Positions 9,670 through 17,896 of a stretch of DNA of 64,000 nucleotides are shown here, piece after piece. The notes under the pieces are model-generated. The model saw only the letters and a program-made list of their open reading frames with translations, did not search any database and was not told the DNA's origin. The DNA comes from Oscillospiraceae bacterium. GTDB lineage: Bacteria > Bacillota > Clostridia > Oscillospirales > Oscillospiraceae. Positions within the stretch are counted from its first letter, which is position 1, and every line of letters starts with the position of its first letter. The stretch spans positions 62,001 to 126,000 of the forward strand of contig JAHHRZ010000002.1 in assembly GCA_020025515.1 (NCBI GenBank), in the 5' to 3' direction. A program made the position numbers and the translations under genes.

Positions 9670-11106
9670 TTACACCCTCAATTCAGCAGTAATTGTTTCA
9701 TTTTCGTAATGAGACAGAATAGGAGCTACCACGTCAGCCAGGAACTGGGTAACCTGGCTGGCGGAACGGCCAGTATAAGCGCTGGGGTCCAGCTGCTGCA
9801 AAATTTCCTCTTTGGTCATGGGGAAGGTTTCATCCTCGGCAATGCGATCAATGAGATCATTGCTGCCGCCTTCCAGCTTTACTTTTGCAGCCGCTGCATG
9901 GGAATGAACACGCAGAGCCTCGTGGAGCTCCTGACGGTTACCGCCACGCTTCACAGACTCCATCATAATGTTTTCGGTTGCCATAAAGGGCAGTTTCTCC
10001 ATAACCCGGCGCTCTACCACCTTGGGGTTCACAACCAGGCCGGAGGAGACATTGATATAAATGTTCAAAATGGCATCCACAGCCAGGAATGCTTCTGCCA
10101 CCGCAATCCGCTTGTTGGCAGAGTCGTCCAGAGTCCGCTCAAACCACTGGGTACCGGCGGTGAGGCCGGGATTCAGGCTGTCGCAGATCACATAACGGGC
10201 CAGTGCGCAAATCCGCTCGGAGCGCATGGGATTGCGCTTGTAGGGCATGGCAGAAGAACCGATCTGGTTCTTTTCAAAGGGCTCTTCCATTTCCTCAAAG
10301 GACTGCAAAATCCGCATGTCGTTGGCGAACTTCATGGCGCTCTGGGCAATGCCGGACAGCGCTCCCAGGAAATAGGCATCTACCTTCCGGGAATAGGTCT
10401 GGCCGGACACGGGAACCACACCGGAAAAGCCCATGTCTGCGGCGATCAAACGCTCCATCTCCAGAATCTTCTCCTCGTCTCCTTCAAAAAGCTCCATGAA
10501 GGAGGCCTGGGTGCCCGTGGTTCCCTTGGAACCTAAAAGTTTCAGATTTTCCAGCTGGTAGGACAGGTTTTCCATATCCTGAATCAGCTCGTAAATCCAC
10601 AAAGTAGCCCGCTTGCCCACGGTAGTCAGCTGCGCAGGCTGCAGGTGGGTGTAGCCCAGGCAGGGCATTGCCTTGTACTGCTGGGCAAAGTGAGACAGGT
10701 TTTTCACCACCTGCGCACACTTTTTCAGCACCAGGCGGCTGGCCTCCCGGAGAACAACCACATCGGTATTGTCACCCACATAGCAGGAGGTGGCCCCCAG
10801 ATGGATAATGCCAGCGGCATTGGGGCACTGCTGACCGTAGGCATAGACGTGGCTCATCACGTCATGCCGGACCAAACGCTCCCGCTCCTCTGCTACAGAA
10901 TAGTTGATATCGTCCTTATGGGCCTCAAGCTCCTGAATCTGCGCCTCAGTGATGTCCAGACCCAAGGCCTTCTCTGCCTTGGCCAAAGCGATCCACAGGC
11001 GGCGCCAGGTACGGAACTTGAAGTTCTCGGAGAAGATGTGCTGCATCTCGCTGCTGGCGTACCGGGTGGACAGAGGGGAAATATAAGAATCGTGATTTCG
11101 TTCCAT
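9670..11106 (-). CDS. purB: Adenylosuccinate lyase
   Basis: Cleaves fumarate from SAICAR (to AICAR) and from adenylosuccinate (to AMP). The 478-residue fumarase/aspartase-superfamily protein has the flexible signature loop GSSAMPYKRNPMRSE, the N-terminal SPLSTRYASSEM, and THLQPAQLTTVGKRA. GAGG upstream of the ATG is rather distant (about 11 bases), so translation may be modest. It sits tightly in the operon, 4 bp before the AICAR transformylase and 25 bp after the IMP cyclohydrolase. Confidence 0.96.
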   Translation of the reverse strand: MERNHDSYISPLSTRYASSEMQHIFSENFKFRTWRRLWIALAKAEKALGLDITEAQIQELEAHKDDINYSVAEERERLVRHDVMSHVYAYGQQCPNAAGIIHLGATSCYVGDNTDVVVLREASRLVLKKCAQVVKNLSHFAQQYKAMPCLGYTHLQPAQLTTVGKRATLWIYELIQDMENLSYQLENLKLLGSKGTTGTQASFMELFEGDEEKILEMERLIAADMGFSGVVPVSGQTYSRKVDAYFLGALSGIAQSAMKFANDMRILQSFEEMEEPFEKNQIGSSAMPYKRNPMRSERICALARYVICDSLNPGLTAGTQWFERTLDDSANKRIAVAEAFLAVDAILNIYINVSSGLVVNPKVVERRVMEKLPFMATENIMMESVKRGGNRQELHEALRVHSHAAAAKVKLEGGSNDLIDRIAEDETFPMTKEEILQQLDPSAYTGRSASQVTQFLADVVAPILSHYENETITAELRV

Positions 11107-11131
11107 TGTGATATAACCTCGTTTAGAAAAA

Positions 11132-11848
11132 TCAGGCGTTCTGATGCTTGTTGACGATCCGGCTGTCTGCCTCGCCGGTTTCCAGATTCACAAAGCTGGT
11201 GAACAGGGAGACCTTATTGTCTTCATTGAGGCTGTTCCAGACCTTCTGGGTGAAGGTATCCAAATCTCCCTCCATGGCAACCGCTCTGGGTTCTCCGCAG
11301 AAGGAGGGCAGGGGATTGCCGTCCTGCTCATAGGTGTGGATGAAGTGGCCCATGCCGGCCTTGGGGCTGTCATAGGTGAAATAGCTGCGGACACAGCACT
11401 CGGGGTCGCCGTCCAGAGATTTCAGGATAGACAACACATAAGAGCCGCAGGGATAGAGAATGCCGGAAATCCTGGGGGTGTAGTTGGGGCCGTCCGGCTC
11501 AAACTCCCGGGTGTTCAGTGCCGCCACATAGCTCTCTTCCCGGAGCATAAAATCCCGGATGGTATCGGTCTGATCGCCGTTGGTGACGATGGTGGTAACA
11601 CCGTCTTCGTCTGCTACCCGGCGGACGGGATGATAGATAATGAGGGATGGGTCGGTCATCTTGGCAGGGTCAAACGCCTGGGTACGGATGCCGTCTTCGG
11701 TCTCCACAAAAATCCGGTTGCGGCTGTTTTCACTGCGGCCCATGATAAAATAGGCAATAACGGCGGACTTTCCGTCCTCACTGCGGCCCAAAAGTACGCC
11801 GCGTCCGGGATAGGCATTGCCCTGCAACAGGGAATAGAGATTTTCCAT
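11132..11848 (-). CDS. IMP cyclohydrolase, PurO-like
   Basis: Probably closes the purine ring (FAICAR to IMP). The 238-residue protein begins MENLYSLLQGNAYPGRG and contains GRSEDGKSAVIAYFIMGRSE, the start expected of the archaeal-type IMP cyclohydrolase family (IMP_cyclohyd), which is unrelated to the N-terminal half of PurH. A start at 11863 would place the ribosome site inside the gene; GGAGG (11855-11859) eight bases before the ATG at 11848 supports the shorter form. Context is decisive: the operon has a transformylase without cyclohydrolase domain, so this gene completes the pathway. The family call comes from memory of its conserved N-terminus. Confidence 0.85.
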   Translation of the reverse strand: MENLYSLLQGNAYPGRGVLLGRSEDGKSAVIAYFIMGRSENSRNRIFVETEDGIRTQAFDPAKMTDPSLIIYHPVRRVADEDGVTTIVTNGDQTDTIRDFMLREESYVAALNTREFEPDGPNYTPRISGILYPCGSYVLSILKSLDGDPECCVRSYFTYDSPKAGMGHFIHTYEQDGNPLPSFCGEPRAVAMEGDLDTFTQKVWNSLNEDNKVSLFTSFVNLETGEADSRIVNKHQNA

Positions 11849-11887
11849 CACAAGTTCCTCCATATCTTTAATTAGAATCCCTGGGTT

Positions 11888-12493
11888 TTATCTGTTTTCT
11901 GCAATTTGACGGCTTACCATCTCTGCGGCCTGGGGAAGCAGCTGCCATTCGGCCTGCTCCATCACCCGCCGCTGAAGGGTCTCCGGGGTGTCATCCGGCA
12001 GGACTTCCACAGCCTTTTGAAGAAGGATGGGGCCGCCGTCGGCAATTTCATTGACGAAGTGCACCGTAGCCCCGGTGAGCTTCACCCCCCGCTCCAGCGC
12101 TGCCTCATGGACATGAAGCCCATAGAAGCCCTCTCCGCAGAAAGCAGGAATCAGGCTGGGGTGGATATTCAGAATCCGATTGGGCCATTTCTTGGTAAAT
12201 CCCTCGGACAGAATACTCATAAACCCGGCCAGAATCACCAAATCTACTCCATTGATCTCCAGAATGCCCTGAAGCCGGGCCTCGAAAGCCGCCTGACTTC
12301 CACATTCCTTCTTGCTCACCACGGCAGCCGGAATTCCCGCCTGCCTGGCCCGCTCCAACGCATAGGCCCCGGAGTTGTTGGACACCACCATAACGATCTC
12401 ACCGTGGGGAATCTCCCCTCGCAGCTCTGCATCGATGAGGGCCTGCAGATTGGTGCCGCCGCCGGAGACCAGGACCGCAATCCGTGTTTTCAT
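11888..12493 (-). CDS. purN: Phosphoribosylglycinamide formyltransferase
   Basis: Formylates GAR to FGAR with 10-formyl-THF. The 201-residue protein has the GAR-binding SGGGTNLQALIDA at the N-terminus, the catalytic Asn-His pair in NIHPSLIPAF, and the catalytic Asp in NEIADGGPI. Its ATG overlaps the purM stop by four bases (ATGA), indicating translational coupling. Length and motifs are normal for the family. Confidence 0.97.
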   Translation of the reverse strand: MKTRIAVLVSGGGTNLQALIDAELRGEIPHGEIVMVVSNNSGAYALERARQAGIPAAVVSKKECGSQAAFEARLQGILEINGVDLVILAGFMSILSEGFTKKWPNRILNIHPSLIPAFCGEGFYGLHVHEAALERGVKLTGATVHFVNEIADGGPILLQKAVEVLPDDTPETLQRRVMEQAEWQLLPQAAEMVSRQIAENR

Positions 12494-13536
12494 TCCAGGA
12501 TCACCTTTTCCTCAGAGGCAACGATCTCACCCAGCAGGTAAGCATCCTCACCATTGGCTCTAAGGATTTCCAGAGCCTTCTGGGCATCCTCCTTGGCCAC
12601 CACAACGCTCATGCCAACGCCCATATTGAAGGTATTGAACATATCACGCTGGGGAATATTTCCGGTCTTGGCAATCAGGTCAAAGATAGGCAGGACACGC
12701 ACATCGTCCTTGCGGATCTTGGCGCCCAGCCCGTCGGGGATGGCACGGGGCAGGTTCTCATAGAAGCCGCCGCCGGTGATATGGCTGACGCCCTTGACCT
12801 TGATCTGCTGGAACAGGGCCAGCATGGGCTTTACATAAATCTTAGTAGGAGTCAACAGGGTCTCGCCGATGGACTTGCCGCCCAGTTCTGCACAAGGCTC
12901 CTTCAGATGGGGGTTGTTCTCCACATCAAAAACCTTCCGAACCAGGCTGAAGCCGTTGGAGTGGACGCCGGAAGAGGGCAGGGCAATGATCACATCGCCG
13001 GGCACCATGGACTTATGATCCACCATCTTCTTTTTATCCACAATGCCCACGGAGAAGCCGGCCAGATCGTACTCGTCCTCTGGATAGAAGCCGGGCATCT
13101 CCGCAGTCTCGCCGCCAATCAGAGCGGAGCCTGCCTGCACACAGCCTTCGGCTACGCCGGAGACCAGCTCAGCGATCCGCTCGGGCACATTCTTGCCGCA
13201 GGCGATATAGTCCAGGAAGAACAGAGGCTTTGCGCCGCAGCAAATCACATCATTGACGCACATGGCAACACAGTCGATGCCCACCGTATCGTGCTTGTCC
13301 ATCAGGAAGGCCAGACGCAGCTTGGTGCCGACGCCGTCGGTGCCGGAGACCAGGACAGGCTCCTCCATGCCGCCCAAGGACAGCCCAAAGCAGCCGCCAA
13401 AGCCGCCGATATCATCCAGGCAGCCCTCATTCTTGGTCCGGGCAATGTGGGACTTCATCAGCTCCACCGCACGATAGCCGGCGGTAATATCTACGCCCGC
13501 GGCCTTATAGCTCTCGGAATAGCTCTTCTCGTTCAT
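12490..13536 (-). CDS. purM: Phosphoribosylformylglycinamidine cyclo-ligase (AIR synthetase)
   Basis: Closes FGAM to AIR using ATP. The 348-residue protein shows the typical start SYKAAGVDITAGYRAVELMK, GFGGCFGL, SGTDGVGTKLRLA and the ATP-binding MCVNDVICCGAKPLFFLDY, then HITGGGFYENLPR near the C-terminus. The start has AAAGGAGTCCC upstream. It follows purF by about 75 bp and overlaps purN by 4 bp. Confidence 0.97.
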   Translation of the reverse strand: MNEKSYSESYKAAGVDITAGYRAVELMKSHIARTKNEGCLDDIGGFGGCFGLSLGGMEEPVLVSGTDGVGTKLRLAFLMDKHDTVGIDCVAMCVNDVICCGAKPLFFLDYIACGKNVPERIAELVSGVAEGCVQAGSALIGGETAEMPGFYPEDEYDLAGFSVGIVDKKKMVDHKSMVPGDVIIALPSSGVHSNGFSLVRKVFDVENNPHLKEPCAELGGKSIGETLLTPTKIYVKPMLALFQQIKVKGVSHITGGGFYENLPRAIPDGLGAKIRKDDVRVLPIFDLIAKTGNIPQRDMFNTFNMGVGMSVVVAKEDAQKALEILRANGEDAYLLGEIVASEEKVILE

Positions 13537-13610
13537 GTTTGGGACTCCTTTATATATATTGTAATAGTCGGAGGGAACATCCGGGGCAGCTACGCCCCAG
13601 ATTTCATCCT

Positions 13611-15032
13611 TTATTCCTCACCGGTCCAGCAGTAGGTGCAAACCTTATCCCGATCCAGGCCGATGGCCTCCAGCAGTCCATCCAGAGACTGATAGCCCAG
13701 AGAGTGGAAGCCCATTTCGTCGCAAATGGCCTTGAGCAGACATTTGCCCCGCTTGGTGGTACTGTCGGCGTATTCTTGCAAATGCTTCTGTCCCTGCTGT
13801 CCTTCCAGATTCTGAACGGTACGGCGGGCCAAAAGCTCCATATCGGAGTTGCTGGAGGAGAAGTTCAGATATTTGCAGCCATACATAATGGGGGGGCAGG
13901 CAGAACGCATATGGACTTCCTTTGCTCCGTTTTCATAGAGAAATTCCACCGTCTCCCGAAGCTGCGTGCCACGCACAATGGAGTCGTCCACAAACAGGAG
14001 CTTTTTGTCCTGAATCAACTCCGGGACGGGGATCTGCTTCATCTTGGCTACCCGGTTGCGCACCTCCTGATTGGTGGGCATAAACGAGCGGGGCCAGGTG
14101 GGGGTGTACTTCACGAAGGGACGGGCAAAGGGCTTTTGGCTCTGATTGGAGTAGCCAATGGCATGGGGAATACCGGAATCCGGCACACCTGCCACATAGT
14201 CTACCTCAGGCATTTCTCCCCGGGCTGCCTCATCTCTTGCCATGATCTGGCCGTTGGTATAGCGCATGACCTCTACATTGCGTCCCTCATAATTGGAGTT
14301 TGGATAACCGTAGTAGCTCCAGAGGAATGCGCAGATCTTCATTTTTTCTCCAGGTTCCGCCAGCTGCTCGATCTCATCTGTAGTGATTCGGACAATCTCG
14401 CCGGGGCCCAGCTCATAATGGTCATGATACCCCAGCTTTTGATAGGCAAAGGACTCAAAGGAGACACACATGCCGTCCTCACTTTTGCCGACCAAGATGG
14501 GGAGTCTGCCCACCCGGTCTCTCGCCGCAATGATGCCATCCTCCTGCAAAATAAGGATGGTAGCAGACCCATCAATGAGGCTCTGGGCATTGCGGATTCC
14601 CTCAACCAGAGTGTCTTTCTGGTTGATGAGAGCCGCAACCAGCTCCACCTGATTTACTTTTCCGCTGCTCATCACCATAAACTGATGTCCATGGTCGGAG
14701 AAATAGGTGTTGATCAGTTTGTCGGTGTTATTGATTGCACCGATCATCACAATGGCAAAAATGCCCAGATGGCTTCGTACCAGCAGGGGCTGGGGGTCAT
14801 TGTCACTGATGCAGGACATGCCGCTGAAACCATGAAACTCTTCCAAATCCTTTTCAAACTTGGTTCGGAAGGGAGTGTTTTCGATGCTGTGGATCTGGCG
14901 CTGGAATCCCTTGTCCTTGTCATAGATTACCATGCCAGCCCGACGAGTGCCCAGGTGGGAGTGGTAGTCTGCACCAAAGAACACATCCAGAACGCAGTCT
15001 CGTTTACAGACTGCACCAAAAAATCCGCCCAA
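13611..15032 (-). CDS. purF: Amidophosphoribosyltransferase homologue lacking the N-terminal cysteine
   Basis: The first committed step of purine synthesis: PRPP to phosphoribosylamine. The C-terminal half keeps the PRPP loop VDDSIVRGTQLRETV and GVPDSGIPHAIGY, and the N-terminal half keeps the class II amidotransferase fold (YHSHLGTRRAGM). However, the start is TTG with AAGGAGGG upstream and the protein begins M-G-G-F-F-G; canonical PurF needs a cysteine right after the initiator Met or propeptide. The first cysteines are C9 and C13. It may use free ammonia or depend on another PurF. In-operon placement between purC and purM supports a real purine role. 473 residues. Confidence 0.9.
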   Translation of the reverse strand: MGGFFGAVCKRDCVLDVFFGADYHSHLGTRRAGMVIYDKDKGFQRQIHSIENTPFRTKFEKDLEEFHGFSGMSCISDNDPQPLLVRSHLGIFAIVMIGAINNTDKLINTYFSDHGHQFMVMSSGKVNQVELVAALINQKDTLVEGIRNAQSLIDGSATILILQEDGIIAARDRVGRLPILVGKSEDGMCVSFESFAYQKLGYHDHYELGPGEIVRITTDEIEQLAEPGEKMKICAFLWSYYGYPNSNYEGRNVEVMRYTNGQIMARDEAARGEMPEVDYVAGVPDSGIPHAIGYSNQSQKPFARPFVKYTPTWPRSFMPTNQEVRNRVAKMKQIPVPELIQDKKLLFVDDSIVRGTQLRETVEFLYENGAKEVHMRSACPPIMYGCKYLNFSSSNSDMELLARRTVQNLEGQQGQKHLQEYADSTTKRGKCLLKAICDEMGFHSLGYQSLDGLLEAIGLDRDKVCTYCWTGEE

Positions 15033-15044
15033 GGATAGCCCTCC

Positions 15045-15755
15045 TTATTCGCCCATCAGGCGGCGCATAACCTCCTGGTAGGCCTCTTCCACACCGCCCA
15101 TATCACGGCGGAAACGATCCTTGTCCAGCTTCTCATGGGTCTTTGCATCCCAGAGGCGGCAGGTATCAGGGGAAATCTCGTCAGCCAGAACAATGGTGCC
15201 ATCGCTGAGGCGGCCAAACTCCAGCTTAAAGTCTACCAGCTCAATGCCCAGATTCAGGAAGTAAGCCTTGAGGACCTCGTTGACCCGGAATGCCATTGCC
15301 TTGATGGTCTCGATTTCTTCCTTGGTGGCCAGCTTCAGTGCCAGTGCATGGTAGCTGTTCATGAGGGGATCGCCCAGATCATCATTTTTGTAAGAGAACT
15401 CGATGGTGGGCTCTTCAAATGCGATTCCTTCCTCCACACCATAGCGCTTTGCAAAGGAACCCGCAGAAATGTTACGGATAATGACCTCCAGAGGCACGAT
15501 GGAGACTTTCTTCACCACGGTCTCCCGGTCATTCAGCTCTTCCACAAAGTGGGTGGGAACGCCATGCTTCTCCAGCATACCCATAAGGAAGTTGCTCATA
15601 CGGTTGTTGATGGCACCCTTGCCGGAGATTGTGCCCTTCTTGAGGCCGTTGAATGCGGTTGCATCGTCCTTATAAGACACAATAAGCTTTTCGGGGTCCT
15701 CCGTCACAAATACCTTCTTGGCCTTTCCTTCGTAGAGCTGTTCTTTCTTTTCCAT
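15045..15755 (-). CDS. purC: SAICAR synthetase
   Basis: Joins CAIR and aspartate with ATP to SAICAR. The 236-residue protein begins with EQLYEGKAKKVF and shows YKDDATAFNG, then PLEVIIRNISAGSFAKRYG, and the C-terminal LVDFKLEFGR followed by LADEISPDTCRLWD. AGGAGGATTTTTTATC precedes the ATG. It lies 13 bp before purF and 15 bp after purE, so the first genes of the operon are tightly packed. Confidence 0.97.
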   Translation of the reverse strand: MEKKEQLYEGKAKKVFVTEDPEKLIVSYKDDATAFNGLKKGTISGKGAINNRMSNFLMGMLEKHGVPTHFVEELNDRETVVKKVSIVPLEVIIRNISAGSFAKRYGVEEGIAFEEPTIEFSYKNDDLGDPLMNSYHALALKLATKEEIETIKAMAFRVNEVLKAYFLNLGIELVDFKLEFGRLSDGTIVLADEISPDTCRLWDAKTHEKLDKDRFRRDMGGVEEAYQEVMRRLMGE

Positions 15756-15770
15756 GATAAAAAATCCTCC

Positions 15771-16265
15771 TTACAGGTTAAACTCGGCTTCTACAGCCAT
15801 GTTCTTTTCCAATACCTTTTCCTGATCTGCCTTACGACGGGCAATCAGTTTTTCAGCCAGGCTCTTGTCCTCCAGAGCCAGCATCTGCACTGCCAGAATG
15901 GCAGCATTCACCGCACCGCCTACGGCAACGGTAGCCACAGGGATGCCGGAGGGCATCTGCACGGTGGACAGCAGTGCATCCATCCCGCCCAGGCCGCCGG
16001 AGGCCATGGGAATCCCAATCACCGGCAGGACCGTGTTTGCTGCGGCGGCACCTGCCAGATGGGCAGCCATACCCGCAGCACAAATGAGTACACCAAACCC
16101 ATTGCCCTGAGCCTCTGCACAAAATGCCTGCGCCTGGGCCGGAGTTCGGTGAGCAGAGTATACGTGGACTTCGTAGGGCACCTCAAACGAGCGCAGGGTA
16201 TCCAGTGCCTTCCGAACGACGGGCAGATCACTGTCACTGCCCATAAGAATACCAACTTTCTTCAT
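15771..16265 (-). CDS. purE: 5-(carboxyamino)imidazole ribonucleotide mutase (PurE)
   Basis: Supplies CAIR from AIR-derived substrate. The 164-residue protein begins MKKVGILMGSDSDLPVVRKA and has the SAHRTPAQAQAF and GIPMASGGLGGMDALLS motifs of the PurE family. AAGGAGGATTTATCC before the ATG at 16265 fixes the start; the frame stays open upstream, but only through the riboswitch and terminator. No purK is seen in the window, so either PurK is elsewhere or the enzyme carboxylates AIR directly. First gene of the ten-gene operon, controlled by a ZTP riboswitch. Confidence 0.96.
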   Translation of the reverse strand: MKKVGILMGSDSDLPVVRKALDTLRSFEVPYEVHVYSAHRTPAQAQAFCAEAQGNGFGVLICAAGMAAHLAGAAAANTVLPVIGIPMASGGLGGMDALLSTVQMPSGIPVATVAVGGAVNAAILAVQMLALEDKSLAEKLIARRKADQEKVLEKNMAVEAEFNL

Positions 16266-16289
16266 GGATAAATCCTCCTTTTCGTGACG

Positions 16290-16327
16290 AAAAAAGGGCG
16301 CACCTACCCCTCCGGGTAAGTACGCCC
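16290..16327 (-). terminator. Expression-platform terminator of the ZTP riboswitch
   Basis: A stem formed by GGGCGTACTTACCC and GGGGTAGGTGCGCCC (minus strand), followed by six Ts. It directly follows, and shares its GGGC with, the aptamer's conserved CUGGGC, so ligand binding can compete with terminator formation. Confidence 0.9.
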
Positions 16328-16395
16328 AGACGGTCGGCATTAAACTCAGCGCTATGCTCCCCTGTGGTACTCCACAATTTCCGTCAGTCACAAAG
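16322..16395 (-). promoter_or_regulatory. ZTP/ZMP (pfl) riboswitch upstream of purE
   Basis: On the minus strand the leader has the pfl signature: GUGACUGACGG, the GUGG-aGUA-CCAC hairpin, the conserved GGGGAGCA, and finally GCCGACCGUCUGGGC. GACGG and CCGUC pair to form the first helix. Binding of ZMP/ZTP, which accumulate when 10-formyl-THF is short, is known to turn on folate and purine genes in this family. It is followed at once by a terminator, so transcriptional control is expected. Confidence 0.92.
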
Positions 16396-16414
16396 CGCCT
16401 TTATTTACGTATTA

Positions 16415-16443
16415 AGTCTATCATATTCCCCTTCCAGAGTCAA
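16415..16443 (-). promoter_or_regulatory. Promoter of the pur operon
   Basis: Minus-strand TTGACT (16438-16443), 17-bp spacer, TAGACT (16415-16420). Expected RNA start near 16408, just before the ZTP aptamer. Confidence 0.75.
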
Positions 16444-16638
16444 ATAGAAAGAATCCCGAATCTTAACTTTGAAACAAGAATTTTCCTGTTTATTATGTAA
16501 GAAACACAAACGCCATTTTAGGTATATGGCGCATTTTCATCCCTTTGATTTACATGATTCCCCCATTTTATGATACTTTTTTATCGATATGCAAAAATAC
16601 ACCATGTTTATAAATTTCCTCCGATCTGCATATTAGGA

Positions 16639-16666
16639 TTGCATTTTTTCAAAAGTCTGGTATAAT
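16639..16666 (+). promoter_or_regulatory. Promoter of the candidate structured RNA
   Basis: TTGCAT (16639-16644), 16-bp spacer, perfect TATAAT (16661-16666). Predicted start near 16673. No protein-coding gene with a ribosome site follows, which points to an RNA gene. Confidence 0.7.
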
Positions 16667-16672
16667 GAGTGC

Positions 16673-16842
16673 AGTATTCCCGCACATGGAAAGGCCTTGC
16701 AACCCCGAGTGCAGAACATACCTGAACTGTGGGCCGCAGCACGCAGAGATTTTGAATTTATCCGGTTTTGCTGGGATCGTCTATCCGGAGATACACCCAA
16801 GCGGCTGACGGATTTGGGGCAAAAAACAAATGGCCTTTTTGA
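16673..16842 (+). ncRNA. Candidate structured RNA, possibly 6S RNA
   Basis: This noncoding stretch begins just after a good promoter. Its ends pair in a long-range stem: AAAGGCC (16690-16696) with GGCCTTT (16831-16837), and ACCCC with GGGGC-containing sequence inside that. Between them lies a largely unpaired region and a small apical hairpin (GGAT-cgtct-ATCC near 16777-16789). A rod with closing stem, large bubble and apical stem, about 170-190 nt long, is the 6S RNA plan. GGCCTTTTT could also serve as terminator. I could not match 6S sequence consensus by eye, so the family is tentative, and the ends are approximate. Confidence 0.45.
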
Positions 16843-16968
16843 GAATCAGCCGCCCGGAACCTTGTTTTACAGAGCTTTTCCACTAGTATGGAAGCATCAC
16901 TGTCCCTTAAGACTCTTTCCGTCCCTTTTCCCTAGTGCTTTCGGGAGCGGATGTGAAGATAAATACAC

Positions 16969-17057
16969 GGAGTGGTATCGAAGTGGTCATAACGAGACTG
17001 ACTCGAAATCAGTTGTACCTTTGGGTACCGTGGGTTCGAATCCCACCCACTCCGCCA
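16969..17057 (+). tRNA. tRNA-Ser (anticodon CGA), CCA encoded
   Basis: Acceptor GGAGTGG pairs with CCACTCC; discriminator G and CCA follow. D arm TCG/CGA; anticodon stem ACTGA/TCAGT with loop CTCGAAA giving anticodon CGA; a long variable arm (GTACC/GGTAC), as expected of class II tRNA-Ser; T arm GTGGG-TTCGAAT-CCCAC. 89 nt including CCA. Confidence 0.95.
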
Positions 17058-17068
17058 GAAAACTCAGT

Positions 17069-17102
17069 CTGCAAGCGGTTTTTGCCGTTTGCAGGCTTTT
17101 TC
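17069..17102 (+). terminator. Terminator after tRNA-Ser
   Basis: CTGCAAGCGG (17069-17078) pairs with CCGTTTGCAG (17085-17094), with one G-U pair, followed by GGCTTTTTC. Confidence 0.85.
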
Positions 17103-17321
17103 TTCACTATGGAGATTTTTGCGAAGTCACTCCTTAAATTGCTTAATGGGCAGTCTACGGGATCCATTTGAACTGACTGCCCCGTTGATCCTTTCCGATA
17201 AATGGAGAGAAACAGCCAGATTTTTATTATTTTTTTGCAACATATTGAATTCCTCAGTTGTATTAAAATTAAGACATATTGTATGTCGTTTCTAGAAATC
17301 ACAGCTGAAAGGATGATTGAA

Positions 17322-17825
17322 ATGAAAAAACTCATTGTATTGGGCGTATGCGCTGCGATGGCACTTTCTATGGCAGCCTGCGCAAGTCAGACGGAGCCCT
17401 CTTCTACCACTGATGAAACTTCCACCCAGATGCAGCTGCCTGACCCGTTTACTTCCTGTGAATCCATGGGGGATGCAGAGAAGATCGCTGGTTTTACTCT
17501 GATCATGCCGGAGCACTCTCCGGACTGGGCAACCGAAACCACAATCCGTGCCACCCAGTCCGGTATGATCGAGGTGGTCCATCTTGGAAACGGCAACGAG
17601 ATGCGAATTCGCAAAGCCACCGGAAATGAAGACATCAGTGGTGATTATTCTGCCTATCAAACCTCCGATGAAATCTCCGTGAATGACGCAAAGGTGCAGG
17701 TAAAGGGCAATGAAGAAAAGATTTATCTTGCTACCTGGAGCAATGGTACACACTCTTACTCCATCAGTGTCAACAGCGGCCTGGCACAGGAGGATCTCAC
17801 CACCCTGATTTCCTCTATCGATTAA
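17322..17825 (+). CDS. Lipoprotein related to the outer domain of the neighbouring anti-sigma factor
   Basis: 167-residue secreted lipoprotein: MKKLIVLGVCAAMALSMAAC is a signal peptide with a lipobox ending in Cys20. An in-frame ATG nine bases upstream overlaps the ribosome site AAAGGA, so the second ATG is chosen. The mature domain (about residues 45-166) can be aligned with the C-terminal domain of the protein at 18504-19139: both have G-N/S-E-D-x-S-G-D-Y, then a V-K-G / L-K-G step, then W-S-N/D-G, and end in a similar I-S-x-I segment. It resembles DUF4367-type sensor domains. Likely role: partner, decoy or ligand module of the sigma/anti-sigma system, by inference. Confidence 0.8.
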   Translation: MKKLIVLGVCAAMALSMAACASQTEPSSTTDETSTQMQLPDPFTSCESMGDAEKIAGFTLIMPEHSPDWATETTIRATQSGMIEVVHLGNGNEMRIRKATGNEDISGDYSAYQTSDEISVNDAKVQVKGNEEKIYLATWSNGTHSYSISVNSGLAQEDLTTLISSID

Positions 17826-17841
17826 GTCAGCAAACCGGTAT

Positions 17842-17875
17842 GGGCGTGGCGGAATCGTTCCCCACGCCCTTTTTT
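17842..17875 (+). terminator. Terminator between lipoprotein and sigma factor genes
   Basis: Perfect 8-bp stem GGGCGTGG / CCACGCCC followed by TTTTTT. The sigma gene begins 20 bp later, so it probably depends on read-through from the lipoprotein promoter. Confidence 0.88.
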
Positions 17876-17896
17876 ATGATTGGAAGGTGAATCCCT

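Noticed and set aside
16697..17137. ORF running across the candidate RNA and tRNA-Ser
   Set aside because: It reads straight through the tRNA gene and its terminator and has no ribosome site.
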